This document shows positions 1-12,392 of a stretch of 64,000 bases of DNA, one piece after another (the stretch's first letter is position 1; the number at the start of each line of letters is the position of its first letter). Under the pieces are notes generated by a model, which saw nothing but the letters and a program-made list of their open reading frames with translations, did not search any database and was not told the origin of the DNA. This stretch comes from Apodospora peruviana. Its lineage: Eukaryota > Ascomycota > Sordariomycetes > Sordariales > Lasiosphaeriaceae. The DNA is taken from the NCBI GenBank assembly GCA_033439685.1, contig JAUEDM010000003.1, forward strand, positions 1,828,001 through 1,892,000, in the 5' to 3' direction. Made by a program: the position numbers and the translations under genes.

Positions 1-552
1 TACTCTCTTTTTGGGTTCCATCCTCTGATTAATAAGGTAAAGGTACTCACTCATCCTTAGTACAGAGATCTTGATTCGCCTTCTTGATATGTATGTGTAA
101 GCCCGCAAGACATATTCATAGAAGTGGTCGGCTTGCCCCGGCTTTGGATGGAGACGGGCGTCATAGGAGGTCATGGGGTGCAGTCCTCTAGTGCTGTGGA
201 GGACGGTTGACGGCTGGCATTTTGCGGCGGACTCTCGGACGTGCGCTTGGGAGGCCCGGGTCAAGCGAGTCACTCATTGGCCACTCGCCCCCTGGGAATT
301 TACCTAGGGGCCAACCTCACCCAACCAATCCCAGGTCGGGACGATTGTTAGTAAAGCTTCTGTCCAAGGGTTGAAAGTTGGGGACATCATTTTTCTTTCC
401 CGAGGACAGCTTCCGGGCCCCAACAATCCGCGCGCCGCTTTCTCTCTTCCCGTCGCCAGACCTGCATACAATCCGCCTTTTTCCAACGTCCACTCCCTTT
501 GTTGCTGTTGTTTTTCTACATTATTCACAGACGCCATCGCGTAACGCCCAAG
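1..552. other. Upstream region of dihydrolipoamide dehydrogenase
   Basis: No coding region is supported here. The last 120 bases before the ATG at 553 are rich in C and T on the + strand, as is usual for leaders of highly expressed filamentous-fungal genes. The open frames on both strands overlap each other and show no family features. Confidence 0.6.
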
Positions 553-2336
553 ATGCTGTCGCAAAGATTAATAGGCCGGGTTACCGTCAGGTCCGCCTTC
601 AAGCCATCAGGGTGGGTTCCCCTGCTGCTCCGTCCAAAATTGGCTCTCTTCCTGATGTCACCGCAGGCTACCGTCAATTGCTCCCTCATCGAGATGGAGA
701 CGTACATTCGCGAGCGCGGCTGGTCAGTGTTGTCAATCTTGGCTCGGATTGGCCCTCGACTGACTTCCTCACAGAGGAGAAGGACCTCGTCATCATCGGC
801 GGAGGCGTGGCCGGCTATGTCGCCGCCATCAAGGCCGGCCAGGAGGGCATGAAGGTACGTAGGCTGCATGCACCGTTCTAATACAACCGCATCGGACGCC
901 GAGGTCTCTGACATGATCCCCCCAAACACCCAGGTCACATGTATCGAAAAGCGCGGCACGCTCGGCGGCACCTGCCTCAACGTCGGATGCATTCCTTCAA
1001 AGTCGCTCCTCAACAACTCGCATCTCTATCACCAGATCCTGCACGACAGCAAGCACCGCGGTATCGAGGTTGGAGACGTAAAACTGAACCTGGCACAGCT
1101 GATGAAAGCGAAGGACACGTCGGTCGCCGGGCTTACAAAGGGCGTCGAGTTTCTGTTCAAGAAGAACGGCGTCGAGTACATCAAGGGCACAGGCACATTC
1201 CAGGACGAGCACACCATCAAGGTCGAGCTCAACGATGGCGGAGAGACCAGCGTGGTCGGTAAGAACATTCTGATTGCGACAGGCAGCGAGGCCACCCCCT
1301 TTCCCGGTCTCGAGATCGACGAGAAGCGGGTTGTCAGCAGCACAGGCGCGATCGCGCTCGAGAAGGTTCCGGAGAAGATGCTTGTCATTGGTGGCGGCAT
1401 CATCGGGCTTGAGATGGCCTCTGTCTGGTCGAGACTGGGATCCAAGGTTACGGTTGTGGAGTTCTTGGACCTCATCGGTGGCCCTGGCATGGATACCGAG
1501 ATTGCGAAGGCGTCGCAGAAGATTCTGAAGAAGCAGGGCATCAACTTCATGACGGGCACCAAGGTTGTCAGCGGAGACAAGAGCGGGGACAGCATCAAGA
1601 TCGAGGTCGACTCGGCCAAGGGCGGCAAGCCGCAAACAGTGGGTCATGGCCCCGTCTCGCCCTATCACTGAGCGATTATTTGCGATTCCTTTGGGTAGAT
1701 CATACTGACACTCTATAGCTTGACGCCGACGTTGTTCTTGTTGCTATCGGTCGCCGACCCTACACCGGAGGTCTCGGCCTCGACAAGATCGGTCTCGAGC
1801 TTGACGAGCGCGGACGCGTGATTATCGACCAGGAGTACCGCACGAAGCTCCCGCACATCCGCTGCGTCGGCGATGCCACATTCGGACCCATGCTTGCTCA
1901 CAAGGCTGAGGAGGAGGCTGTGGCTGTGGTGGAGTACATCAAGAAGGGCTACGGCCATGTCAACTATGGCTGCATTCCCTCTGTGATGTACACCTTCCCC
2001 GAGGTTGCCTGGGTCGGGCAGTCGGAGCAGGACCTCAAGAAGGCAGGCATCAAGTACAAGGTTGGCACATTCCCCTTCAGTGCCAACTCCCGTGCGAAGA
2101 CGAACCTGGACACGGACGGTATGGTCAAGATGCTCGCGGACCCCGAGACGGATAGACTATTGGGCGTCCACATTATCGGCCCCAATGCCGGCGAGATGAT
2201 TGCCGAGGGTACGCTGGCGCTGGAGTACGGCGCGTCGAGCGAGGATATTGCTCGCACCTGCCACGCCCACCCTACTCTTGCTGAGGCGTTCAAGGAGGCG
2301 GCGATGGCGACATACAGCAAGGCCATCCACTTTTAG
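553..2336 (+). CDS. LPD1: Dihydrolipoamide dehydrogenase, mitochondrial (E3)
   Basis: E3 is the FAD flavoprotein shared by pyruvate, 2-oxoglutarate and branched-chain 2-oxoacid dehydrogenases and by glycine decarboxylase. It reoxidises dihydrolipoamide with NAD+ in the mitochondrial matrix. I read five exons: 553-611, 667-722, 775-854, 934-1638 and 1719-2336. They give 505 residues, the usual fungal length, and every phase closes. The first two exons encode an Arg/Ser-rich mitochondrial presequence ending in ...RWRRTFASAA. The FAD-binding motif VIIGGGVAGY follows, then the redox disulfide CLNVGCIPSKS, the NAD-binding GGGIIGLEMASVWSRLG, the second FAD motif around GDATFGPMLAHKAEEE, and the C-terminal His-Glu pair in CHAHPTLAEAFKEA that completes the partner active site. 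The ATG at 553 is chosen because it opens the presequence. Intron 2 (723-774) has a textbook CTGAC branch point just before its acceptor. Confidence 0.96.
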
Positions 2337-3173
2337 AGGGTGATGTTGCAACGGGTTGGGCGAGCGTGTTCTCTTGTGTACTTGTACTGTAGCTTGGTTC
2401 TCCCTAGGGCATGATGGGTAAATAGACGTGGCCGGGTTGGCAGGTTTTAACGGTAAAGTTCGATGTACTCGTGTGCGAGTGAGAGAGTATCCGTGGGTTT
2501 TGCATGACGCTTAGGATGAAAGCCGGCAGCAGCTGAAACTTTGATAACCCTTGTACGGTCAGGCACACAAAAGATGAAGGGCTACCTACCTTACCTACGG
2601 ACTTACACAGTAGATTACTCAAAATGCACTTCGGCCGCCAGAACCAGGATAGATTTGGCTAGAATGCGGTTAGATGGATCCGGCGGAGTCCAAGGAGCTG
2701 ACGGGCAGTGGCGTTTATAGAGAAAAACGGCAATCTCATCGCCCGCCCTACCTAGTAATAAACCTCTACTCAAGTTTTTCTAGACATATAATACAGTTCT
2801 TTCGTTTTACTATGCTGGAGGATGGCATTGCAACCTTTGGGAGACCGGGATGCCGAGGACGAATATCGGGTGGGCGGCACTGGCGGATATCGGGCCATGC
2901 AAACTTCTCCAGATTCCAAAATCCAGACTCCCCCCTGCATGTCGCGGTGCAGGGACCCTCAGTTCGTCTCCTCATTCTTAACCCTACTAATAATTACAAC
3001 ATACAGCAATTGACTCTGAGAAGTTGAAGGTTAAAATCGTTTCAATTGGTCGTTTGAAAGACGTCTCTCATCAATCTCTTTACCTACAAGTGCCCGCCTT
3101 TAACTGAACTTTCTGAGATTTGGATTTTATCAGCCCCAAGCATTCCTCCAGTGTCCACAAGCATCTATCACGG
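2337..3173. other. Intergenic region between LPD1 and desaturase
   Basis: This holds the presumed 3' end of LPD1 and the promoter and leader of the desaturase. It contains stop-rich, short overlapping frames only. I see no gene in it. Confidence 0.5.
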
Positions 3174-4971
3174 ATGGCTGGAACTGGGCGGGACCGGCAA
3201 GAGGGCCAGTCATCACGCCAGCTACCCGTCTTCTCGCCAAGGGAGGTTGAGGCTCTGATCGCCGATGGGCGGTCCATCATCATCGTGGACCAGCATGTCT
3301 TAAAGGTGGACGCATGGCTCAAGTACCATCCCGGCGGTGACAAGGCCATCCATCACATGGTTGGCCGGGACGCCACAGATGAAGTCAACAGGTCAGTTTA
3401 CCTCACCACCGCCCGGCTAGACACGACCGAGCTGAGCTGAGCTTCGTTTTTACAGTCTTCACTCCGCCGAAGCGCGCCAGATGATGAGCAGGTACCGGAT
3501 CGGAAAGATCGAGGGCCGCTGGAAGAACTTTGTGCCCCCTATCCAGGGCGGCGTGTATCGCCCTGCTTCCGTCGGGGATGAGAAAGAACATTCCGATGTA
3601 CAGGCACGATTTACCACCAAAGACACATCATCCCCAAGTGATGCCAGCTCACGGTCTCCCTCGCCGCCGGCAGTTTTTGACACCACCTCCGAAACGAGAC
3701 CCGGCCTCCGCGCTCGTGGCCCGACGATGGCAGCCTCCGTCACGTCCGTCTCATCGGTCGACGAGCTCGAGGAGGAGCCCTCCGACGGCATGACCCATCT
3801 TGACGTGCTAACAAGAAAGCACATCAAACTTGACCTGGAGAAATACCCATCGCTCGACCCCTCGACCCAAGACACCGTTGTGAAAAAATACCGCCTCTTA
3901 CACGACAAAATGGTCGCCGAAGGCCTGTTCGAATGCAACTACTACGACTACGCGAGAGAGTGCGTGCGCTACACCAGCCTCTTCACCTGCATGCTCCTGT
4001 TTTTGCGTTGGGGGTGGTACACGATAAGCGCCTGTTTCCTCGGTGCCTTCTGGCACCAGCTAGTCTTTGCGGCGCACGACTCGGGCCACATGGGTATCAC
4101 GCACAAGTTCCACGTCGACACCGTCATCGGCATCATCATTGCCGACTTCATCGGCGGCCTGTCGCTGGGGTGGTGGAAGCGCAGCCACAACGTCCATCAC
4201 ATCGTCACCAACTCGCCCGAGCACGACCCGGACATCGAGTACATCCCCCTCTTTGCCGTGTCTCACCGCTTCCTTCAGTCGCTGCGCTCGACGTACCACG
4301 AGAAGCTCATGCCCTACGACGCCATGGCCAAAATTCTGGTTCCCGTCCAGCAGTACCTATACTATCCCGTCATGCTCCTGGCGCGCTTCAACCTCTACCG
4401 TCTGTCTTGGGAGTACCTCCTCCTCGGCCAGGGGCCGAAAAAGGGCCCCGCGTGGTGGCACAGATACCTTGAGTTCGCGGGGCAGGTCTTTTTCTGGACC
4501 TGGTTTGGGTATGGCGTCATGTACAAGTCCATCGACACGAACTGGCACAGGTTCGTGTTCCTGATGGTCAGCCACATGGTCACGTCGCCGCTGCACGTGC
4601 AGATCACGCTGTCGCACTTTGCCATGAGCACGGCCGACCTGGGCCAGGACGAGTCGTTCCCGCAGAAGATGCTGCGCACGACCATGGACGTCGATTGTCC
4701 CGAGTGGCTCGACTGGTTCCACGGCGGGCTTCAGTTCCAGGCTATTCATCATCTGTTTCCACGCATGCCGCGGCATAACTTGAGGCACGCGCAGAAGCTT
4801 GTTCAAGAATTCTGCGACGATGTCGGCATACCGTATGCCCTGTACGGGTTCGTTGATGGAAATAAGGAGGTTATTGGACGGTTGGCGGATGTTGCGCGGC
4901 AGGCGGCTATTTTGGCCAAGTGTCAGGGTGTCATGGCTACTGGTGGTCATGGAAATGGTCATCACGCTTGA
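3174..4971 (+). CDS. Delta-8 sphingolipid desaturase (cytochrome b5 fusion)
   Basis: Predicted front-end desaturase that introduces the delta-8 double bond into the long-chain base of ceramide on the way to fungal glucosylceramide, in the ER membrane. Exons are 3174-3391 and 3456-4971, giving 577 residues. The N-terminal cytochrome b5 domain carries the haem motif HPGG at about residues 52-55, supplying electrons in cis. After a Ser/Thr-rich linker comes the membrane desaturase domain with three His boxes: HDSGH (about 280), HNVHH (about 317) and QAIHH (about 501). Gln replacing His at the start of box III is typical of front-end desaturases. Hydrophobic segments lie between the boxes. An in-frame TTG at 3120 would add 18 residues, but the first ATG is at 3174. 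The intron has donor GTCAGT and a T-rich acceptor. A delta-6 fatty-acid desaturase has the same architecture; the sphingolipid role is inferred from overall resemblance to fungal enzymes. Confidence 0.9.
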
Positions 4972-7900
4972 GGTGGGAGTGTGGTGCTGGTGATGGTGCT
5001 GGTGGTGTTGTTGTTTTGAGGGCAGGAGGCTGTAAATGGGAGAGGTGGAGCGGGATTGCCAGTGCTGGCTTGTCGTTTTCTTGAACCGACAACGGCCTTG
5101 ATGCTGCCTATTATCCCAATCGCCGTCGCTATTGGAGCCTCGACGCTCGCGGACGGAACGATGGACTTGTTTGTCTTGCTGGTCCTACCATGAAAGACTT
5201 GATGTGACTAGACGATGGGCATATCTACCTGATGGCTACTATGTACCGTGGAATGGTGTACCACATAGATGGATAGAGCTCGGCCCGAGCTTCACTGACT
5301 GGTGGATCGGACAGATAATCGTCTAGTTTCTGGGGCGGGAGCCGGCCGCATCTGAACGTGTTTGTGTGCCAAGGTGACTTGATGACGTAAAAACATACGA
5401 AGGCATACCGTAGGTGTGAGTGTGGCTGTGAGTGTGCGCGTGGGCGTGCGTTGGCGCATGTTTTCTCTGCAGAGCCGTTGCGGACCAAGCCGTGAAAAGC
5501 GTTCGGCGGTTATGTGACGGTTTGTCAGTCAGTGTTCACTACCCGTAAGCACATGTCGAGTTTGACCTAACTGTCATGCCAATGTCCATGTAAAATACTG
5601 ATCTTTCCGCCGGTTAGGTGAGAATGCGGCTTGCTGGTTGGCGTTAGTAACTCTCTTAGATCCAACGATGGCACGATGCTCATCTCCACAGAGCTTCCAT
5701 CCACCCCTTATCCATCAATGTTTTGCTGGGACGGCCGCGCCTATTAACTCGGTAGCCGCCGCTGGCGACATTAATTTCAGGGTAGACTGGGGAAAGACCC
5801 TATTCTGACGTTTATCTGCCTTGCAGAACTGGCAAGGGGTGTTTCTTGGCTGGTAGACCGGGACCAGGACCAGGACACTGGGATCTGTCCGTGCGTGGGC
5901 CCTGGGTGCGTGGTTTGCCTCCCAGAAGCCTCTTCTCAACACCACCGAGAGCTGTTTCTCGGCGGCGCGATGGCCACAAAGGTTGTTGGCTGCAGAGATC
6001 GGACTCTCCTGTTTCGATGCCCCTTTCTGAACCAACCTTCTTGGCCGGGATGTCCGTTTGATCTCTTTCCCTCTCCGCCGTTTCCCGTTCGTGCCTTTGT
6101 ATTCCGCAGATTTTGTGCTTGACCCCCATGCTTTCTGCATTTGGTCCGAATGCCAATGCAAGTAGTGCGTATCGTATCATGATGAGAATCGTGCATAACT
6201 GTCCGTGTGATCCGGCCACTATGCCACGCCCGGGATGACTTTGACAAGACAAAGCCCCCTTCCGCAACAATACCAATTTGGCGTGGTATGTAAGCCATGT
6301 ACGAGCCGGGCATGCTTGCCTTGCCCTGCTGGGCGGAGCAGGCTCGGCTTGGCCTATAGTTTTTGACACCTCTCTGGGGCGACGCAAACCCCTACCCACC
6401 TAGCTGCCACCATACACGAGCACATACACCATCTAGACTTGCTTTGTTTGGACGAAACCGATGGCTGTCTACCAGCCCAGATGTTTAGCTGTCTGCAGTC
6501 ACAGCTTTTGACGCCACGGCTTCTGGAAGACGTCAAGAACAGGATCACTGACAAGGATCACCGCAATGGGTGCTGCCAGTACTACAAGTGTAACTCGGGA
6601 ACACAACCCTGTCCACAGTTGGTGCGATCCTGATCCTCCAAGAATGAATATATGTCCCAGTCGATGGCGAGAGGCATCCTTAAAGGAAAGTCAAGTTGCT
6701 TCTCCTGTCTTGTCCACTCTGCTCTCCCCAGCCCATCTGTCGTATATCATGGGCGGCGGCTTTCTGTAGAATTGCTAGGTTTGGATGCTTGTCGATCCGC
6801 CACGACTGCCTGACCTTGGTCTGTGAAGTCGAGGCGTCTCGCCCTAGCAGATAGCAGTCAGGAAATAGCTGATAGTCAGACAGAAAGCCGAAACCATTGG
6901 CTTCGCGATCCAATAGATTCCAATTTGCCTACATTGCAGGGTCAGTCTTAGCGAATGATACTTCTGACTGTGTATTTACTCAACACTAATGCAGCTGCCA
7001 CTGTTTCCGCACACGGCATGCTATATATCATAGGGCAATCTATTCGTCTACCAATGATAAGTATGAGGCATGTATGTGCCTGTGCATGGTGATGCCTAGG
7101 TATCCTTATCCGACCGGTTGGGGGTCTCGTCGATTGACATCGTAGCCCCTCTGAGTACTGGCTCCAGGCAGGGGAGATAGGAGGCAAAAAGAGTGAGAAG
7201 TATGGGAAGGGATTTGCCATTTGCCTTTCGAGTGCCCCCAGTACGACGAGGGTGTCACTGGTATCCGCAGGTTAGCTTGATCACCAAGTCTTCTGAGGAG
7301 GGAAGCAGGTTGTCAGGCGAAGAGCAAAATCCCCGAGAGGTATCCCCAGGGGTTTCCGGGGGTATGCTCCCGAGCGTCTTCGCCCAGTCTCCCGAGACCA
7401 CCGTACTCCGGCTTGGCCAGGCAGATTCTGGCTCATTGGCTCTGATCCTCCCGCGGACCGAGCAGGTGAAAACAGCACACTACTGTGTGTGGGTGGGAAA
7501 AGCCAAGCGAGGCCGGCTTGGCTCTGCCGAGTGTCAATGGGGCATGGCGGCAAAGCCAATGCCGTCAAAAGCCATTCACGGCTGGCCAAGCAGTGGTTAT
7601 CTCCCAGGCTTGAAGGTCAGCAGACAGATTGGCAGGCCGGGATGAGATACGATGGGTTGATTATCGTGAGGACCTGGCAGGAAAAGCGTCACACGCACCA
7701 GCATGGGTCGCTGCCAGTGCCTATATCATGGGGAACTCTCTCCTCGGCAGTACTCTATGTCAAATTGAAACACAAGAGAGCTGATATCGTCATTGATCTT
7801 CTTGAGTTGCTCCCTTTTAGCTTTGCGATCACCGAACGACCGAGCTTGTGATTGTTCAAAGCGAGGCAGCCGCCGCGAGCACATACTATTGGACCTGTTC

Positions 7901-7992
7901 TCCCAGGTTCGAGCAAAACTTGAATAAGTTATTCCTCCTTGTTTCCAATTCGACCGGAATTTGTCGTTGCCTTTGGAAGGTCGTAGCCGGAT
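4972..7992. other. Gene-poor 3 kb intergenic region
   Basis: No gene is supported. Directly after the desaturase stop there is a GGTGCTGGTGATG-like G/T-rich run (about 4977-5016). A GTGTGAGTG/GTGTGCGCG simple-sequence patch lies near 5415-5450. Open frames on the two strands overlap, have no recognisable motifs and no good splice or start context. Confidence 0.45.
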
Positions 7993-8251
7993 ATGGGCAA
8001 GGGCAAGGGCAAGGGCAAGATGGACGAGGCAGCGGCCGAGCGAATCCGCAGAGCAAGAGGCAATGAGGTGAGCAGCGTCGTATCCCCTCGAGTTAGTGGT
8101 GAAGGACGTTGTTGACCAAAACCCGCAGGATGACTTTGTCAGACGGGCAACGATCGCCGCGAAGAAGAACAAGGAAGCCGAAGAACCCAAGGACGACACG
8201 AAGGGTGGGAAAGGTGGAAGCGGAGACACCAAGCAGGATCAGAACAAGTGA
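7993..8251 (+). CDS. Small Lys-rich protein, 65 residues, unknown function
   Basis: Two short exons, 7993-8067 and 8129-8251, join in phase 0 across a canonical intron (donor GTGAGC, acceptor CCGCAG). They give 65 residues beginning with MGKGKGKGKMDEAAAERIRR. The N-terminus is a run of Gly-Lys pairs, the middle a charged helix (ERIRRARG, then DDFVRRATIAAKKNK), and the C-terminus a Gly/Lys/Asp-rich tail. The pattern (Gly-Lys start, Ala/Arg helix, then RRATIAAKKN) resembles small SMP-like fungal proteins that start MGKGKGK and carry FAARAQSAADRN-type segments, but the match is loose and made from memory. No signal peptide or membrane segment. The gene stands alone in a gene-poor region. The intron and clean frame closure are the main support. 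Confidence 0.55.
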
Positions 8252-11200
8252 AGGTGCTCCCAACATGCAAATCGTATACTCGACAAGCAAAGGGTGTGGC
8301 AACCTGGGGACAGAATGAGCCACAGACTTTTGTGGCCAGATTGGTTCCAGTGCATATAGCCTCCGGGGGTGGTGGGGTTAGGGGATGTATGCTTCTTTTC
8401 CTAGACGCAATGGGTAGAATGAAACAAAGCAGACAAGTGAGAAAAAAAGCAAAGAAAAAAATGCATCCATCACACCATGATCAACAATCAGAAGGCGAGA
8501 AGGAAAGCCGAGCGAGGGGTTCTTGAACTGCCCTGGTTGCAATCTGCCTGCAGGTTAGTTGAGCCAGTTGGAGTCAGGGTGCAGGCTGTCGAGAGCTTCG
8601 AGGTGTACCGGTAGGAAAGGGCGCGAAGGGGAGACGGTAGAAGAGCTTGGGGGTTGTTCCCCGGCTTGTTTCTTCTGCTTGGGTTCTGCTTCTGCAGGGT
8701 GTCGCCGGATAGACCAATGTAACGTGTTTGTTGATCTGGAAGCGCTAGAAGTAGAAGCACGTTAGCCTCAAACACCCTTGATGATGTAATTGGAATAGGG
8801 CGCTAGGGGTCTGCATTGCCGGGACTCGGGAGCCGGAAGAGGACATGGAGCTGAAGCCAGCTCCCTCCTATGTACGTCATCAGCAGTCAGTCTTCAAGAA
8901 ACCCCAATAGTTCATGCTGTGCGGCCTGGATGCAAACGCGCCGGTTAGTTTTTGCTCGCCGGCGTAATACGGCATCTTGTCCGAGGTATTGCGTCCTTTT
9001 TCTCTTCAACAGTGCCGGGGAAGTCCCATATCATCCGCTTGTCCGCTCCGCAGTCCGCACCCAGTTTGGACTCTATGAATGCACACAGCATCGAAATGCA
9101 AGGCAGCATCAGCAGCGGCGGCGGCCATGCATGCACTCAAACTCACCTAGGTGCATCCATGGGAAAGAGAACTTAACTCACTTACTCCTACAACGAATGA
9201 CGAGCGCACACACGCCCGCTCACGCCGCCTGATTCCGATACCTACTAAGCAGCTTGCTAAGTACTAATCTAAGGCGGTCTGGACCCCAAAGTTCAGGTGT
9301 ACAATCCGTCTGCCTGCCCGCAGGCTCTGTCGTAACTCAAAATACCCTCCGAGGATAACCAAACAACCCCCCGCGCGTGTGTTTGTTGTGTGCGAATAGA
9401 AAATGGAACGGAGAGGGATAGATATCAAGGGCTCAAGCACAGATGAAATAGAGATATTGGTAATGATAAATATTTTGATTTGATTACCAAGAAAGCCTAA
9501 ACCATCCGCCTTTCACACATTCTCGAGCCTGCGAGTATGCGTAAAACAATGGAAAAGCTTAAGGCTCCAAAGTAAAAGTACTACTAGTAGGTGGGTAAGT
9601 ATTTTGCCAATACACACAACAACACTGGACAAAGCAAATAAAAAAGGGAATAAATAAAAACCAGCATCTCAGATTTACCCACCCACTCCCTAATCCTTTC
9701 ATTCCAAAGACCAACCAGAGTCTGAAGAAAGGAAGTCTCGGGGAGCGGGCGTTCCTTTTCCCCTGCGGTGAGATGAGCCGCCGTGTTGTGCGTTGATGTG
9801 GGTGAGTCTGTGTATGCCACCACCTTCCACATACTCCTCTCTTTCCTCTACCTGGCTAGCCGACCAAGCAACCATGCTCAGACTTCCGTTTGCCACGGAA
9901 CGGGAAAACCTTGACCTGACCTACGGAATCGTAAACGGCAATGTCATCGTCTTCTTGACTTCCAACACACAAGTCCACAGAGTGAAGCTTGACTTTTCCA
10001 TCGAAGCGAGCATTCCGTACACGACTGTCCGCAGCAGTAATCTCGTTCCCGACTCCACAAGGGCAAGGAAGCCTAGGACGGTTGTTTTTCGGTGTCTGGT
10101 GGCGCAGTGTCGGGCAACTCGTCTATGTGTAGCCTTGTCTCTCGAGACCCGACAACAGCCAACTGTATCTCCTCTCTTGTCAATTCTTCCTACTCTCTCT
10201 CTCACTCCCAAGCTCCCACACACCTACTTCTCGGAGCTACCAACATCCCAGAGGACTAATTAAAGGCCCTGAAACGACTGAGCTTGAAAAGCAGGCCGGA
10301 CCTTGCTCTTTGTCGACAACCAGTGTCTGCCTCGACTGTTCCCACTTCCCATTCCTGATGGCAAGATGTGATTCTCGGCTAGATGAATGTATAAACCCGG
10401 CTTCCGGGGACAAAATGCAATCTTCAGGAAAACCGGTCCCGTCAGAGCATATCGAAGATTCCGAACATAACGGTTGTGCGCTGCACCGTTTCCTTTTTTC
10501 GATCCAAAGGCAGAGGTCGTCGTAGTCCAACATCAAGTCGAAGTTATGAGAACCGGTGATTTTGCCGTGAAAAAGAAACCGAGAGTCATCGCATGCCGAC
10601 GGGGGTATATGTATTCGTGAAGCCGTAACATCATCCGTAAGACAAAGAAAAAGGATCCAATGGGGGGTTGACTCGGATCCTCGGAGCGAGTTGTGGGAAA
10701 GCCGCCGCCACAGTCCACTCAAGGACTCGGCGTATGGGAAGGTGTGGGGTATCTTCTAAGAGCCAGCCTCTTTTATGCCATGTTCCAAGAGAAAAAGAAA
10801 AGGAGAGAAGGAGACCCCGAATGCAACCAAAAAATGGTTTCTGTCCCAGTCTGTGCTGAGCGGGAGTGCATTGCTGCGTTATCCTCTTGTAATAATAATA
10901 AAAGAGTAAAAGAAAAAACAAAAAGCCGCCTTTATTTCGGAACCTTCCCGGCTGTAAATGCAATCAAATATACCCGCCCCAGGACACAGTCACGATGAGG
11001 TTGAAAAAGGGAAAGGTGATAACCGAGCTCGCGGCTGTGGTTTCCGATAACCAAGAAAAGAGATCAAAATCAAAATCCAACGCTCGCTTGATAACCGTAG
11101 GAAAGGGACAAAAGAAAACTGGGTGAATTATATGCGCCCAAGTAAAATAATGCGGTTGTTTCGAAAGTCGCTCCATGCCCATGCAAACGCCGAAATGCCA

Positions 11201-11360
11201 TTTTGGTGGATGGTGAGTGGTAAATCTCGCTGTTATCGCGTCAAATGCCAAACTACCGCCGGGCGTAGGAGTCGGTCGAGTCACCGTAGCAGATGGAATG
11301 GCGAGCTCATCGAGAGTCCGTCACGACTGGATAGCTTGTTGCTGCGACACCTGGTGATTG
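8252..11360. other. Gene-poor 3.1 kb intergenic region
   Basis: I see no supported gene. The stretch holds A-rich patches (for example 8435-8465 and 10895-10925) and many short overlapping frames on both strands without motifs. The end nearest 11360 probably includes the 3' untranslated part of the minus-strand gene at 11361-12392. Confidence 0.45.
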
Positions 11361-12392
11361 TCACATTGTCGTCGTGTACTCTTGATACCGATCCCAGCCA
11401 AAGGAGTTGTAACCGGCTCCACAATGCGGTGCAAGCATGCTCGGCAGTGAGAGATGCGGCAGAGGCGCCGTGACTACCGGAGAGCTGTAATACAGCCCTG
11501 CCGAGGAGTACGGTTGGCTGAAAGCCGGCTGGCTGTAGGATGGCGTGGGCGAAGGTAGTTGTACCTCAGTCATAGCGATGCTGGCCCAGATTGAGGCTTG
11601 AGAATCGGCCGAGGTGGATGCCGGGCTCGAGGGTAGCACCCTCCATGAATCCACGGGGGCAGGTAGCGATGACGGAGTTGTCGGTCCAGACCACATACTT
11701 GCGTTGGCCGGCGAGCTGGGCAGAAGCGGAGGCTGGCGGACGACATCGACGATCCTCGGTGGTGGCGGAAGCAGAGGCTTGATTAGATTCATGACGGCGT
11801 TCTTCACATCCTCGCTCTTTCCGCTAAGCAGCTCTCCCATTCCATCCTCCTCCAGTCCCTCGAGCGCGGAAACATGGGTCGTGAAGACGAACTTGTTGAT
11901 GGCTTGAACAAAGTCCTCATGAAGCTTCTTGCACTGCTGATCCTTCTCAGACCAGTCGTAGGTGCTGGCCTTGGCGTTGACGCAGTGGATGTCCTTGTGG
12001 TACTCGATGAGCGACTCGATCGCGTCTGGCGTGAGCTTGTAGGCGACCTCGTTCCTCAGCACCATGTCCACATGGACGATGTAGGCCTCAAGATGGAGAA
12101 GCTGGAAGTTGAAAATGGCCTCGATCAGCGGGTTCGAGTCCTTCCTGAGCTCGGAATCGGGTGCCTTGGGCAGCATCAGCGAAGCTAGGGTCCATATCGC
12201 GTTGGGTGAGGAGAGCGTCTCGGTCAGACATCTCTGGTGCTGTGGTACACTGTTGAGGGGCCGCTTGATCCTGTTGATGCGCTTGAGGGTCTGAGTAAGC
12301 CAGGGCTCAACCTTGGAGCCCAGCACAACGTTGACGGATGTTGCACGGGGAGCAAAGGCGGCAGCCGAGGCGGGTAATAGTTGAGGAGGCAT
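11361..12392 (-). CDS. Hypothetical protein, 343 residues
   Basis: A single open frame from the ATG at 12392 gives 343 residues; an in-frame GTG lies upstream at 12431. I do not recognise the family. The first 200 residues look helical, with runs such as LTQTLKRINRIKRPLNSV, IFNFQLLHLEAYIVHVDMV and WSEKDQQCKKLHEDFVQAI. The second half is Pro/Ser-rich and probably disordered (LLPPPPRIVDVV, then repeated SP, PS and SSPA). No signal peptide or transmembrane segment is visible. The region just upstream (12400-12700) is rich in C and T when read on the minus strand, as for the leaders of other genes here, which supports transcription in this direction. The C-terminal end is low complexity, so the exact stop should be treated with some caution. 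Confidence 0.7.
   Translation of the reverse strand: MPPQLLPASAAAFAPRATSVNVVLGSKVEPWLTQTLKRINRIKRPLNSVPQHQRCLTETLSSPNAIWTLASLMLPKAPDSELRKDSNPLIEAIFNFQLLHLEAYIVHVDMVLRNEVAYKLTPDAIESLIEYHKDIHCVNAKASTYDWSEKDQQCKKLHEDFVQAINKFVFTTHVSALEGLEEDGMGELLSGKSEDVKNAVMNLIKPLLPPPPRIVDVVRQPPLLPSSPANASMWSGPTTPSSLPAPVDSWRVLPSSPASTSADSQASIWASIAMTEVQLPSPTPSYSQPAFSQPYSSAGLYYSSPVVTAPLPHLSLPSMLAPHCGAGYNSFGWDRYQEYTTTM

Noticed and set aside
997..1668. 223-codon minus-strand frame opposite LPD1
   Set aside because: Shadow of the main LPD1 exon; no family features, and the sense strand is unambiguous.
3120..3173. 18-residue N-terminal extension of the desaturase from a TTG
   Set aside because: TTG starts are not expected in a nuclear fungal gene; the first ATG at 3174 gives a normal-length N-terminus.
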